NCBI GenBank assembly: GCA_033439295.1
Contig: JAVTLE010000023.1
Location: 1,488,001 to 1,552,000, forward strand
Direction of reading: 5' to 3'
DNA length: 64,000 bases
From: Deuterostichococcus epilithicus
Lineage: Eukaryota > Chlorophyta > Trebouxiophyceae > Prasiolales > Stichococcaceae
Of the stretch, positions 12,901 to 25,800 are shown piece after piece. Every line of letters starts with the position of its first letter. Position 1 is the stretch's first letter. The notes below the pieces were generated by a model. That model saw nothing but the letters and a program-made list of their open reading frames with translations. It ran no database searches and was not told the origin of the DNA. The translations under genes and the position numbers were made by a program.

Positions 12901-15900
12901 CTGCAAGGAGTGGGTGCTACGAGGTTATTCAGACCAAAAGTGTACACAGACGAGAGTGTCAGACGGCTTGCCAATGTGCGGAGCCTGCAAGCACAGCCGG
13001 GGCGGCTCGACTGACTGACCTGGGAAACGAATTGCTTCTCCACCTCTGCGGCGCCGCCCGTCGCGGCTGCGGCGGCGCCCGCGGCCGCCGCCATCGCTTT
13101 GTCGGGCAGCCTCAGGCGCTGCAGGTGCTCCGAATACACCTGCACAAGAGCGTTTCCGGTGATCAGCTGTGCAATTGAGGCATGGCGCAGCTCAAGCCAA
13201 AAATTATGGCAAGGAGCAGGAGAAAGGCACCGGCACGCCGAGCCATGTCTGTTTCTGATGCAGCCACCGGAAGCAATGGCCCGCTGTTGCTCGGAACACA
13301 CGCATGACTCCTCAATGCCAGGCAACGAAGGAAATGCGCGTTGCTGCGGAGTGTTGTGCGGCACGAGCGCCCTGGTCTGTCGGCCTGACAATGGTGCAAG
13401 CGGGCTTTAGGGTTTAAACCCTGGACCCTAAACTTCCGTGCCTGTTCGTCCAGCAGCAGGCGGCAGCACAGGCGCATGGCCGCGGCGTTGGCGGGCGTCA
13501 GCGCCGCCAGCAGCCGCGCCCCCTCCTGGCGCAGCCCCGACGCTGCCGCGGCCGGCGACGGCGCCTGGCCGGCAACCGGCAGGTGGCTGCCGCCCAGTAG
13601 CGCAGCCACCAGCAGCCTGTGTGCAGATAACACTTGCAGTCGCGATTGCGCATGTTGACACAGGCTGTTGTGGTATCGTGATCCCTACCAAAAGCACATC
13701 GTGAATGTGACTGTATGCCAGGCAGGGTGCCGCCCGTGTGCCGGCAGTGCATCAAGCGTGGCGCCGGCCCGGAGTGGCAGCAAAGGCCCACCGCGCAGGG
13801 ATGCCGGCTGGCGGCCGGCCGCCGGGCGCACCCGGCGGGCAGCGGTACCAAGGGGACCCGGCGGCATTGAGTTTCTCGTACAGCGCCTGCGGCTGGCGCA
13901 GCAGGACGGCGGCCAGCGGCGCGTGGCCCCAGAGCGGCGCCCAAGGGTCTACCGCCGCCGCCGCCGCTTGGCCGGGTGCCGGCGCTGGGGCCGGTGCCGC
14001 CAGCGGTGGCGAAGGAGCCAAGCAGAGCGCCGATGCCGCATGGGCCGACTCCAGCGCCGCAACCGCAGCCACGAAGGGCATCTGCCGCTGCGCCGCCATG
14101 AGCGCAGCCGCCTCACCTGCACAGGGTTCACACGATGGTCGTCTCCTCCTGTGCTACCTAAGTAGTGACAGGACGGCTACATTCACTTGACCTGGCCGGC
14201 AGCCGGCAGAACGACACATCCAGCATTGTTTGGCTCTGCTGCGTGACGACTTGGCCGATGCTGCAGCAGCTTGCCTGCGGGGATGTGGCGGCCGGGGCGG
14301 CCCAGCAGGAGCACCACCCAGGGGCCGCAGCCGCCGGCCGCTGCGAGAGCGGCGTCCAGCCGTACGAGGCCGCCCGCTATGCAGCCGACCAGCAGCGCGC
14401 CCACCTGCAGACAGGGTTCTGGAGGGATGACTTGATTGACACACCTTCGATGTGCAGCAGCGCCTTGAATGCGTCCAGCCTCTGCTCCTGCGCTGAGCTT
14501 GATTGGCCGCATACCAGCCTCCAAGCAACATGCCGCACTGCTAACAACCGGATTACTCGCGTGAGAACTTCAGTGCGATCCTTGGACGGCCTAGCACACA
14601 GAGCGAGGTCAGCACCGTCAGGCCGCGCAAGCAGGGTTGGACGAAACCCCGCTGCTGCATGATGCGAAAACTTGGATACGCTGTGTGTGTGACGCGCCTG
14701 CGGCCGTAGGTCCAGCCGCTGCGCCGCCTCCGGCTGGTACTTCGCGCGACAGAAGGCGACTATCGCCTTTTGCATCGGGGAGGCATCGCCGCCTGCCGCA
14801 ACGCCGCCGCCTGCCGCCGCCGGCGCCAGCAGCGCCCCCAGGTGGCTCAGCACACCCACATGCAGCTGAAGCGGTGCCGCTGCCGCCGCTGCGTCTGCCT
14901 GTGCTGCTGCAGCTGCAGCAGCATCGTCAGCTGCCGCGCTGGCGGCATTGCCGCCGGCCGCTGCCGCGGCGTCGCCGCTGGTGGCAATGACGCGGCGTGC
15001 GGCATGCGAGTAGCTCTGGAACAGGGTCTCAACCAAAGCCGCGTGGCAGGCGCCGCCCCCAGGAGCGGCGTCGCCGCCGCCGATGCTCTGAGCCCACGCG
15101 TGCAGCTTGCGCGCCACCTGCCCAGCAGGATGATATTTTTGGTAATGTGTTGGCTCCGCCTCTCGTAGGTGTACTGACACTTGCAGTCGACCTCTCAGTG
15201 ACGAGTGCAGGGACAATCTGGAGCACCTGCATATGAAAAGCTCAAGCCGGGTGCCGTGCCCACAAGGCGCACCCAGGCCGCATCGGCAAAAGAAAACACA
15301 AATATAACCCAAAAACAAAACCCACCTGCCAGGCCGCGCCGGGCGGGGCCGGGTCCTCGTGCAGTGCTGCGCACGCCTCGGAGAGCGGTCGCCGCCAGGC
15401 GAGCGGCGANNGCGGCGGTGGCGCCAGCGCCGCGGCGGACGGCAGCGCCGGCAGCGCCCGTGACGCGGACGCCAGCCGCAGCGCCAGCCAGTGCGACGGG
15501 TGCTGCTGGCAGGCCGCGCTCAGCCACGCCTGCACGTCTTGCCGCTCCCTGTACGACTGGTTGTGATACTTTAGGTTCTGAACATGGAGCTTTGAAGATG
15601 AGGCCCAACCTCATATTCAACCCCTATGCCTCCTCTATGGCAGCAGCACCAGGAGGTAACAACACACCTGTTTATTCGGCAAGGGTAGAATCCTCCCAGG
15701 AATTGGACAGCCCAGAGTGTGGCTTCGTAGGGCTGGAGCAAGAAGGGTGACAAGCAGCCCGGTGCGCCCGAGGCTGCCCATGAGGTCGACGCTGGATGGT
15801 GTGTGTGCACCTCCTGGCGTCTGGAGACTGCCATGAGACTACAACTACAAGTTCGGGCTTACGAGGTTGGGAACCCTCAATCGGGACTTACGCGCCTAAG

Positions 15901-18030
15901 ACTGCTCACGCGGTCGATGGCATAGGCAGTCCTCGATGTGAGAGTTGACAGACACATTTTTTGCAGGATGACCAGTCTCTAAAGACACAAGGTCAGTTCA
16001 AACCACACACCTGAGGCTGCCGACGAGGTCGATGGCGTAGGCGCACAGCGCGGCCGCAAAGCTGCCCGGCTGCAGGGGCCTGGCGGTGGCCCAGGCCGCC
16101 TGTGTCGCGGCGCCCAGCGCGGCCGTCGCCAGGTCGGCGGCGGCGATCGCGTCCTGACGCCCCCGCAGGCCCGCCAGCAGCACGCCGGCGGTCGGGTCCG
16201 GCGGCACGGCTGTGCGCATCACAACACCCCGGATGGCGTCGGGGGTTGCACGAGGACTGTGAAGCAGAGGGAAGTCAAGCCCAGCCTTCGGTTGCACACC
16301 CACAGCTGGTAGCTCCCTGCCGAAAGGTGACGTGAGATGCAAGCGCCAGGCGTGCGCCTGCCCCAGCCCTGCACCGCCCTTGGCGGCTCCTATCTCTGAT
16401 TGCATGAGTTGCCAAGAGTAAGAGTCATCAGCTGGCTGACGCAGTCGACTGCAGCAACCAGTCCTCGATTCGCAAGGCACCTGGTTGTCAAGTGCAAATC
16501 AGGGCAGTCGTTGGGGGTTCATCACTATCGCCAGACCTGTCGGGTTGCCGCCGCTGCCGGCGGTGCGCGCGGACAATGCCTCACCCACCAGCAGCTGTGG
16601 CCCATTCGTTTGTTTCAATGCTGGGAATTTGTTGATAAAAACACAGCATGAATTACCCGTCAGGTCGCCGCCGACACCGGCGGTGCGTGAGGACAGCGCC
16701 TCGCCAACCAGCAGCTGCGGCAGCAGGGCCAGCAGCGCTGCCGCCGCTTTGTCGCTGCAGCCGGCTGCGTCCAGGGCTGCCAGCAGGCCGCTAATTGCGC
16801 CGGCACCGGCGGAAAAGGCAGTCGCCGGCAGTGCGGCCGCCAGGCGCCGGCTGAGACACAGCTTCTCCCAGGGCCTGCAGTGAAAAGTATTCAGTCGTGT
16901 AACCACCTTCGCTAAGCCAGGCAGCACGTGGACGGACGACAGAGCCCGTGGCCCTCCAAGGGCGACACATCGCCAGCAGGCAAGCTCCAGGCAGCCTCGA
17001 GCTGCTGACACAATTGACCATAACATGAAACTGGGTGTGCCATCACCTCAGACCGCAGACAGCCTCGAGCACTTCGGGCAGCGTGTTCAGCTGTGGCGCC
17101 GCGGGCCCAGCACGGCTGGCCTCCCTCCCGCTCGAGCCGCCGTCAATCTCCAGCCGCAGCCCCAGGATGGCGTCCGCCGCCCGCTGCACAGCGCGCAGGC
17201 GGTGCCGCCGGCCACACGCCGCAGCGCCGCCCAGCCCCGGCTGAGGCTGCCCGTCTGACTGTGCCTCCGCCGCTGCAGCGTCTGCCGGACCCTCGTCCGC
17301 TGCCTTGCGCTTCGCCGGCAGCAGTGGCACCGGCGGCCGCCGTGCTGCCTTGTGCGCACTGCTGCCGAGGCCGCCGAGGCACACCGAGCGGTCTGTTGCG
17401 TAGCTGCGCCGGCCAGCGCTCCATGGCGCGCCGGCGGCTGGCGGGTCGGCCGGCTGCCCCAGGGTGGGCAGCCGCAGCTGCGGGTGCAGGTGCTGCACCA
17501 CCTCCCTATAGTGACCACAGTCATCTCACATGCTAGTCTATCTGAGTGGTCGATCGCGGAGGCCAGAGGGATGTGGGCAGGCTACGAGGCATATTAAGAT
17601 GCGATCGCCGTATTTCGACATCTTGAGGACGACAACCACATGCCGCCTGGCAGCATGCTGCTGAAACATCTCCGCAATCTTCTTAAGCGCCAGCATGAAG
17701 ATAGTTGCAGACCTGTGCAGGCGTGCCGAGGCGGTCGCGGCGGCTCCGGTGCCGGGCGCCGACTGCATCGCGCCCGCCGCGATGCAGGACAGAAGATACG
17801 ATGCCGGACACAGTAGCCCAGCCTCCGCGATGCGAACCAGCAGCTCGCCGGCGACAATGCTGTCACTGAAGCCGCCGTCGCCGCCATGGCTGCCGCTTCC
17901 AGTCGCCTCCCAGTCCAGCCAGGCCACGATGGCGCTGCATCAACAGGAGAACTTGGTTTTTGCTAGGTGTGACGACGCGGTGCTCAGGAGGTGCTGAAAG
18001 AAGGGCGGTGCAAGTGCTTTTTCTTTAGTT

Positions 18031-18084
<54 letters not shown>

Positions 18085-21000
18085 ACACGAAAAGGAAGGT
18101 GCAGGCAAAACAAATCTGTAGTGGCAGCACTTCACCTCTGCAGCGGCGTGGCGGAGACGCCATCGCTGCGTGCAGCCGCCGCCGCCAGCTTGGTCAGCAG
18201 CGTGACGGCAAACACTGGCCGCAGGCGCTCGCCACACCCTGCAGGCAAGACTGCAGCCACTCGAGGTTGTTGCGCCCAGAACCCCAGGGCTGCTGCCTGT
18301 CGTGGACACCTTGCTGTCGACACCTTGCTCACAGTGCTCAAGGCAAGGCAGCCCGCCTGCAAAGCCGGCTGCGGTTGAGCGCCCCTCCTCGGCTGCACGC
18401 AGCGCCGCGGCAACGCTCACCAGCGGCCTCGCAGCCCCCCAGTGGCACACCAGCCGGACCATCTCCCCCTGCAGCAGGTTTTGAGGTTTATGGTTTGCAG
18501 CAGGACAGCTTCATGCGGTGCCGTGCAGCAGCAGTGCAACACATTCTTTCAAATCTTGTTATACAGGCGACAAAGCAGCTGCGGGTGCGCCGCACCACCA
18601 CAGTCGCGGACTGCACAGTGTGTCCCCGGCATGAGGACAGGTCAGCTGCCGAGCGGCCCACCGGCAGCTGCGCGGGCGGCAGGCCGCGAGACGCACACGC
18701 ACACAGCGCTTCCAGCGCCGCTGCGTGGCAGCAGGTGGGCATTGCGGCGTCCAGCGCCGCCAGCGCTTCAGCCTCGCTGTACGACAGCACCCTGTTCACA
18801 GCAGTCAGGAAGTCGGATTGTGTTCCTGGCCGGGTTTGACTGTGATCAGATGAGGTCGCAGGCTGCTTCATCGGCTCAGTGGGTCCTCCTCGTGGCACGC
18901 CAGCACCCTGCCACGACCAGTCTGGAGGGAGCCACACAAGGCTGCCTCGGCTGCTGGAACAAGCTGGTGCATCGCCGCGTGAGCGCCTTGCCAGCACAGC
19001 CCCGCACGGGCGCTGCTGATGCTGCAGCTGTGCGACTTGCTGGAACGCAGCAAGCGAATTCGCCTGCCTCTGCATCGGACGTGTGCCAAGCTGTGACTGC
19101 CGTGTAGATGGGTCTGAGGCGCTGCTCGCTTGTATGTCTCAGGCACAGCTGCGCAGCGAGCGGTGCCAGATGCATCGCAGCCATTGCAATCACCTTGCCG
19201 TGACAACCGAGGCCAGAGTGGCAATGCGGTCCTGCACGCCAGTGACCGCATCTGCCGCCGGCTCGGAGTGGGCGTCCGCTGCGGCGCCCAGCGGCGGGAT
19301 CGGCGCAGCGGCGCCTGGGGGCACGTTCAGGCTGGGCAGCTGCAGCGCCGCCAACGGCGCCGCATTCAGCAGCGCTTCTAGCAGCTGCCTCAGCGCCTGC
19401 CGTGCACACGACGAGCCTCTGTCATGGTTTGACACGGCTTGTATGCTCAGTCGACCTCGGCACCGCTGGAGTGCGGCAAAGGTGCAGCAGGTGTGCACGC
19501 AGACTCGGCAGCTGGTAGGTGAATTGTGCAGACCTGCTGCAGAGGCTCTGCCACTGGCGCGTGCGCGCCGGCAGTCGCCAGGTGCTGCAGACGTGCCGAG
19601 ACGGCGTTGATGACGCGCCGCACGTGCGCCGTCGACAGTGACGCATCCTGTCATCGCAAATAGCACCTCTTGCGGACAGAACGTTCGTGTTTCAGCCATG
19701 ACAGCTGTACAAGTATGCAGCTCCGCAGGCAGATCCGGTCCCTGACAGTCGCTGCACCGCTGCCACTGCTTCATGCAAGGGCATTCCATAGGCACGCATC
19801 AGGACGACTCATGCTCGAAGGCAGGGGCTCCATGGACGCTGCCAGGTTCAGAGGTGCATCCATCGCCTGATGGTCCGGTTTCCAGGTCGATGGAGGGCAC
19901 AGGAGCCAGCTGGAGCTGGCCGCCACGCACCCACAGGCAGGCCTGCAGCAGCGGCAGCACGGCGGCGGCGGCCGCGTGGCTGCCGTCCGCGCCGGCGTCC
20001 GCCACCCGCGGCAGTGCCCACGCCAGCAGGTCTTCTACGGACAGCAGGCCCTCCGCCGCGCTGGCGCCCGCCAGCCGCACCAGGTACCGCCATGTCCCCG
20101 CCGGCTTCCTGTTGCACTGCCGACGCTCGAGTCTGCACTCTTGGTGCTCGAGACGCTGCATTGGTAGCGTGCTGACACAGGCAGCAGGCTGATCACTGCT
20201 GGTGGTTGCTGCTGCCTCCTTGCATGGAGGCATGGGACGTATGGATCCTGCGGTGTCCTGCTGTTTGCACTTGATGACAATGCATCCCTGCAGGCAACTT
20301 TATCTGCAGAGCAACAGCCGCACCTGCCAAGCAAAGGCTCCAGGCCGATCTGCAGCCAGCCACTGTCACCGCCCGTCCCGGCCTCAGCAGGCTGCGCGAC
20401 GGCCGCAGCAGCGGCGCCGGGCTGCTGCAAGCCCCTCGCCGCGCCCGCCGCCGCGGATGGGTGACGGCTGCCTGGCGCCGTCAGGACGCTGCCCATGAAG
20501 TCCGTCAAGTGCTGCGTCCACTCCCTGGCCCGCGCCTCGGGGTTGCTCCTGCCACACGAGTGTTTTTGTCGCAACTAGCGCACCTCTTCTCGTGCCTTTG
20601 GCACTGCTCATCAAGCGGGAGGTGACAGCTGGGAAGTGATGAATAAAACCGCAACCAGCAAACGAACACCGTATGCAGACATCTCGAGCACATCCTCCTC
20701 TTGCCTGCGACCACAACGACCCGAAATCTAGTACCTACTCTGGCCTCATTGCACACCCCAGTGCACCTGTTGCGGCTGAAGTACACGAGGCGCGCGAACC
20801 ACAGGGCACGCGCCGGCGGCAGGCGGTTTGCCAGAAAGGCCTCGAACATGGTGCGCCGGAAGAAGCCGTGCGGCGCCCAACCACCCTTGAGCAGGCTGTC
20901 CAGCGGAGCGCTGCCCGCCAGCTCCTGTCAGGCAGCAGTACAGCGGCACATATTGGGAGGCGCGATCATGGTGCGCAGGAAGTGGCCCCACGCCACCCAG

Positions 21001-22179
21001 GAGGCCGTCCAGCGGCGTGCTGCCCGCCAGCTCCTGTCGCGGACAAAGGTAGCAGTAGTTTCGGAGCCGTATATCCATAGCCGAGCAGCGTTCGGACTCC
21101 AGTTCTCCAGTTTCTAGTCAGCGTGTCTCAGGAGCTGCCGGCAGCCAGATGCTCGGGAGAGCCGGGCTAGAGCCCGGCACGGGCCTCCTGCCCCTGCTAG
21201 GTGGCTGGTTGTGCAGGACACGGGACGGGATGACAAGTTAACAATGAGGGTCTCTGCACACAGCTCAGCGGCTTTACCGTAGCTGGGTCTGGCTGGGAGA
21301 CGGATCAGAGCCCCCACACAGGCACATCGAGTTGCTGCCGAGGTGCGCACCCGCATCCAGGCGGCCCTGGGCTCCTCGCCCACAGTGCGCAGCTCCGGCA
21401 TGAGCTTGGCGCCGGCAGCGGCGCCAGCAACGGCGGGCCCCACCAGCGGCCCCCCATACACGTGGCCCGCCCGCCGCCTGCGGCCGCGCACTCGCTGCAC
21501 CGCCCGCAGCCGCCGCCAGATGGTCTGCCCGCCACATCACATCTGACAAGTGTGAGGACAGGGCCATCGTATCCACCCCCGACCCTGGTCTCCAAGGTGA
21601 GGCTGCCGGGACCTTGAAACGAAGGAAGCAATCGCTGCGCGCTGCTGCGCATTGTGGAGAGCTGCGCAAACTGCAGAGACCTAGCCATGTGGCACACAGT
21701 GGGACGCATAACCCAGGATCCTGGCACTGCTTGCTCGCTTGCCCTTGCACTGACCTGCCGCACCGCCTCGAGGTCTCCGGGCGCCCAGCCTGCCATGGCC
21801 GGCAGCAGCGTGAGCTTGGCCTCATCCGCGTCCTGGATGCCAATGTCCGCATAACTCACTGTGTGACCCTTCTGCAGCGCCTGCGGGCTCAGGCTCAGCT
21901 CCGGACACTCCTGCGTGGAACGGGGCTTGGGGTCGGACGATGAGCTGGAACCGTCATTTGTGCTGTGACGGGACAGAAGAAATCCCAGGTTGCAGCATGA
22001 CAGCAGCAGCCCGGCAGTCAACTCGGCGTATGCAGGCAAGGAGGTGTCGATTGCGGGGACGAGAAAGCAGTATGCGCGGTGCCGCAGAAGCCCACCGGGG
22101 TCACAGGGAAGTAGCCCGGCGGTCCCAGTTTGTCACTGAGGGGGGTGCGATCGCAGCGGGGCAGCTGGTACGGCTGCAT
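9910..22179 (-). CDS. MED12: Mediator of RNA polymerase II transcription subunit 12
   Basis: Minus-strand gene of about 12 kb. The first four exons are firm and in phase: 22096-22179 (ATG), 21755-21910, 21351-21524 and 20767-20924. They encode MQPYQLPRCDRTPLSDKLGP and PGYFP, matching plant MED12 (PYKLKC...LGPPDFHP), then RRRAGHVYGGPLVGP (plant KRKAGQVYG), and FEAFLANRLPPARALWFARL, the MED12 block around RATWFIKVTYL. Downstream exons (near 20.5, 20.0, 19.6, 19.3, 18.8, 18.3, 17.8, 17.3, 16.8, 16.2, 15.4, 15.0, 14.3, 13.9, 13.5, 13.1, 12.5, 11.7, 11.3 and 10.5 kb) are Ala/Leu-rich helices, including LLCPASYLLSCIAAGAM. Their exact edges are unresolved. MED12 belongs to the CDK8 kinase module that gates Mediator. 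The stop at 9910 is likely but not certain. Assembly gaps (NN) sit at 15410-15411. Confidence 0.85.
12351..12395 (-). repeat. Ghost copy of a MED12 exon end
   Basis: Read on the minus strand, the exon ends ...LQFWALQ at 12451 with donor CTGCAG|GTGGGT. A second copy (HLLSPQFWALQ, CTGCAG|GAGGGT) follows exactly 100 bp downstream, where the GT has become GA. Confidence 0.8.
12407..12450. repeat. Telomere-like tract in a MED12 intron
   Basis: Three imperfect units of the form TAAACCCTGAACAC lie side by side between the two exon copies. They are a degenerate CCCTAAA array. Confidence 0.7.
13407..13432. repeat. Inverted telomere-like motif
   Basis: TTTAGGGTTTAAACCCTGGA followed by CCCTAAAC: the two telomere orientations meet head to head inside MED12. 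Confidence 0.7.
15766..15930 (-). repeat. Two decayed copies of a MED12 exon end
   Basis: The exon ending in GCCTACGCCATCGACCTCGT (minus strand, 16022-16041) is followed by weaker echoes around 15912 and 15784, at spacings of about 115 and 128 bp. Identity is patchy and the assignment is by eye. Confidence 0.45.
16539..16600 (-). repeat. Ghost copy of a MED12 exon end (LLVGEAL)
   Basis: The exon part PQLLVGEALSSRTAGVGG (about 16667-16720) is repeated 120 bp downstream as PQLLVGEALSARTAGSGG. The second copy keeps an AG|GT. The spacing is a multiple of three and the frame stays open across both copies. Confidence 0.8.
18033..18082. repeat. CAG/CTG microsatellite
   Basis: About 16 perfect AGC units lie in what appears to be a MED12 intron, so the tract is not read as polyglutamine. 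Confidence 0.9.
20958..21035 (-). repeat. Ghost copy of the start of MED12 exon 4
   Basis: Exon 4 starts CAG|GAGCTGGCGGGCAGC at 20924. The same string with its own acceptor occurs 109 bp earlier in the transcript. The ghost shares ELAGS and PLD but has lost bases, so the MED12 frame is broken. Confidence 0.8.
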
Positions 22180-22889
22180 TGCACCGCCGTTTGCCGAGTC
22201 TGTAACACAAGAAGCCCGGTGTCATGGTAGGTCATGTGTAGCACCGCCCTTGAATGATGATGTAAGGCATACGTTCGACACTATCAATGTGTGTACGCAC
22301 TGCCTTGGTGCCTCGACGGCGCGGTGGTTTAGACCGCGGCGTGCGTTCACCTTGCCGTCAGTGCACACACGCTTATATCGTGCTATGCAGTCAGTCGCTG
22401 CGCTGAAAGCGTCCTGTGAATGCGAACCACTGTACGCCACATGATTGACGTTCCGGAATGCAGTGCATAGCATGTCTCGGAGGCACAAACCTGATGGTGA
22501 ACGGCCAAGCTCGGCTGCATACCAGCTGACATTGGAGATCGAAACCACGAGAGGATAATAGGGTGCCGGATCTGCCAAGAAAAAGCAGCCTGCAATTTTG
22601 CCTTGGAACGCGGGCAATTGACGAGAGATCTGTGGGCAGGGCGCGGGAACGTGCCAGCTGTTATAGTCTCACGTGCCTGACAAATGCCCGTCCGAACTTT
22701 CCGCAACGACAGAAGCGTGCATTCAAATCCAGTCCCTCGCTGCGTATTGCTACCTGTTCGCTGCTGCCGACGGCAGCGCTTCAGCGGCGGAGCTAGTGGG
22801 ACCTCTGATGCCAACAGTTTGGGAGTTCAAGCACCAAGGGCAGCAGTACTGAGCGTTTGCAATTGAAAATAACGACATTGCCGCCCGAG
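22180..22889. promoter_or_regulatory. Shared divergent promoter, MED12 / VPS9
   Basis: 710 bp between two outward-facing starts. No coding exon is supported and no named element stands out. Confidence 0.45.
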
Positions 22890-25800
22890 ATGGCGGACGA
22901 CCTGCAGCTGGCCGAGGCCACGCAGCCTTTGTCGTTCGCAGAATTCCTGGAGCGCATGAAGGATCCAACGGCAGCGGACCTCGTCCGCATGATCAAGATG
23001 TGCGTGACGAACTTGCTGTGGTGCAGGTTTCTGCAGCACGCTTGGCTGGATGACCGAACTTTACGAATCAGTGATGACCATGCGAATTTGGTGACTGATC
23101 ACTTCGTACTTTCGAACGCAGTTTCATCAAGGAGTTTGACAACAAGCCGCCGGACCCCGATCGCGACAGCCAGAAAGTGCAGGTGGGCTGCTGCACGCTG
23201 GGTCGGACTCCGCACGCAGCAGTGGCGCTGACGCCAGATGCTCAGACTGTGCGGCACATGTTCTGCTCTGCACCAATCCCCCTGCGCTTACCTCGCCTCG
23301 GCATCCCGCAGGAGTTTCTGCTCAAAAGCGAGGCGGCATTCAGGGCGCACCCGGTGTGGGCCAGCGCCCCTGGCGAGCACCAGCAACAGGCCATCGAGGT
23401 GTGTGCGCCTTACCGAGCGGCGTCCACCGCCGCGGCTTGTCCCTCACCGCCGTGCACAGCTGGCGCGGCGCCTCTCGGGGCAGCTTCCGGTCTCGCTGCC
23501 GTCCGAGCTTCGACCCCACAGCCTGCCTGAAATCAGCGCGCCTGCATTGCCCCGATGCGCCTTTCTCGCAAGCCTCCCAGAGGCCCAAATGCCTTGCACA
23601 TGCATCCAAACCATGCAGGGGCTGGAGAAGTACCTGATGACCAAGCTGTACAGCAAGGTGTTTGCTACCAGTGCAATGGACAAGGAGCGGGACGAAGCCC
23701 TCGCGCGGCGCATGGAGGTGCGCGGCGGATCACCCGGATGTGCCTGAGGGGGCGCCCCATCTCTCGCTTGCATTTTCAAACCTTCTGACCCGCTTGTGAG
23801 CCGTGTGGCGATGCTGCGGTTGCGGGCCGCGCAGGCGCTGGCGTTCGTGAGGGCGGAGCACCTGGACATACCGGCAGGGCATCGCGACCACACCGCCTGG
23901 CTGCTGGCCATGAAGGAGCTGCACAAGCTCAACAATTACAAGGTGTCGGATCGGTTACAAACCTACAACCCTCAGCCTGCAATTTTAAAGCTGCCCTGGG
24001 GTTGTGATGCAGCCTCGAAAGCTTTGGGAGCCGGCTCGCATCTGGACACCATCTCAACGCTCGGCATGTGTCACAGCGGATATGCTCGCACGGCATTGAC
24101 ATTGAGACTGTGGAACACACATGATACGCAGGCGCCGCGGGACAAGCTGGTCTGCATCCTCAACTGCTGCCGCGTAATCAACAACCTGCTGCACGTGGGC
24201 CTGCACCATGGCAGCGAGGCCCGCGGTGTGCTTTGCAAACCACCAGCCACCTCGAGAATCTCCTATTCAGCATGCTGTGTTTGGACAGCTAAGTCAGCAT
24301 ACGTGTGTGTCCCAAGGGCACGTCGAGACGGTCGATGACGTCAGGAAGAATGGACCATCCTCGGCATGCACGAACCTACTGCACAGCCAACTTCTTGCAA
24401 CCTTACAGCTCAGCTTTCGACCTTCTAGCTTCCTTTGTCTACCTCCACCAACGAGCTCTTCCACACAAAACCCTCTTCCTGCTTCCGCAGGCGCAGACGA
24501 CTTTCTGCCGGTGCTGATCTACGTGCTCATACACGCCAACCCGCCGCAGCTGGCCTCCAACCTCATGTACATCGAGCGCTTCCGCATGCACTCGCGCATG
24601 ATGTCCGAATCCGCCTACTTCTTTACGCAGCTGGTGCGCCCTCTCATCCAGAGCGTGCTCAGAACTCCCAGACACAAGACTATGATCCAATTGTCCACCT
24701 CGGCTCTGAAGTGCAGACTGTACTAAACAATGTCTAGGCCGGCTCATTCAGGCGGTGAGGCTTGCAAATCTGAGCAGCACCTTGTGCAGCAACTGGCAAG
24801 GCACATGTGCTGCCCTGCTGGACATGCTCAAAAATGTGATTCCGATCCGCTACTCTCCGCGCAGTATTCTGCGGCTAGCTTCATCGAGACCATCAACAGC
24901 GGCAGCCTGAGCATGGACCCCGACGAGTTCGTGGCCCGCATGGTGGCTGCCGGGGTGGCGGATCTGCCCCCGCCATCGCCCCGAGGCGCGGACGACGTCG
25001 CCACCGCCAGCAAGCCGGCGTCGCCGCCGGCGTTTGCAACGTCCTTCTTCGACGAAAACGGCGGCACGCCGGCGCCGGCGCCGCTGCAGCAGCCGCCGCC
25101 CCTGAGTGCAGGCACGGCGGAGGCCCCAACTGCTTAGGTGTTCCTGTGCGGAGGGGGGGAGGGTGCATCCTGAGCAGGCGAGGCGGCAGTCACTGAGCAA
25201 ATTGTTGGGCTGTTGGTCTGCTCCAGGCGCCTGCTCTGAGCAGCGGTACGTTGTCTGACCACGACGATTGGTGCCCAATGCTGCAGCAGGCGGGCAGCCA
25301 GGGGAGGCGCGCCCAGAGTTTCAGAGTCCCCGTGGGTTGGCGCAGCCGCTGCTGCCTGCAGACGCGGGGCCTGCAGCACCGACCCTGTCGCCTGCTACCT
25401 CACAGCAGGTATGGCACCCCACAGCAAACACTGATTGTGGCTAGTCAGGTCGTGGCATCAGAACTTGCATGGACGGACTGCCGCAACTCACGATGACGGC
25501 CTTTAGGTGATCTGCGCCCCGTAGCAGGACAGACCCGTTCGGCCTCTTCACCTCTTGGCCTCCCCCGGCCACCCTGGTGTTGGAGTCTCTGCCACTCTCC
25601 CTGTGCAGGGCATATCCGTGGGACTGTCGCCAATGCCAGCCCAGCCGACTTTGCCCAGGCAGCCCGGCCAGGTCCCGCAGCAGGCTGCAGGGGCGGCTGT
25701 TTCCGAGCCTGTGGCTCGCGTGGCAATGGCACCGGCAGCGGCTGTCCCAGGCGCAGTCAGCCAGTCCTTCACCGGCCAGCCGCTACCCCAGCCGCACCGG

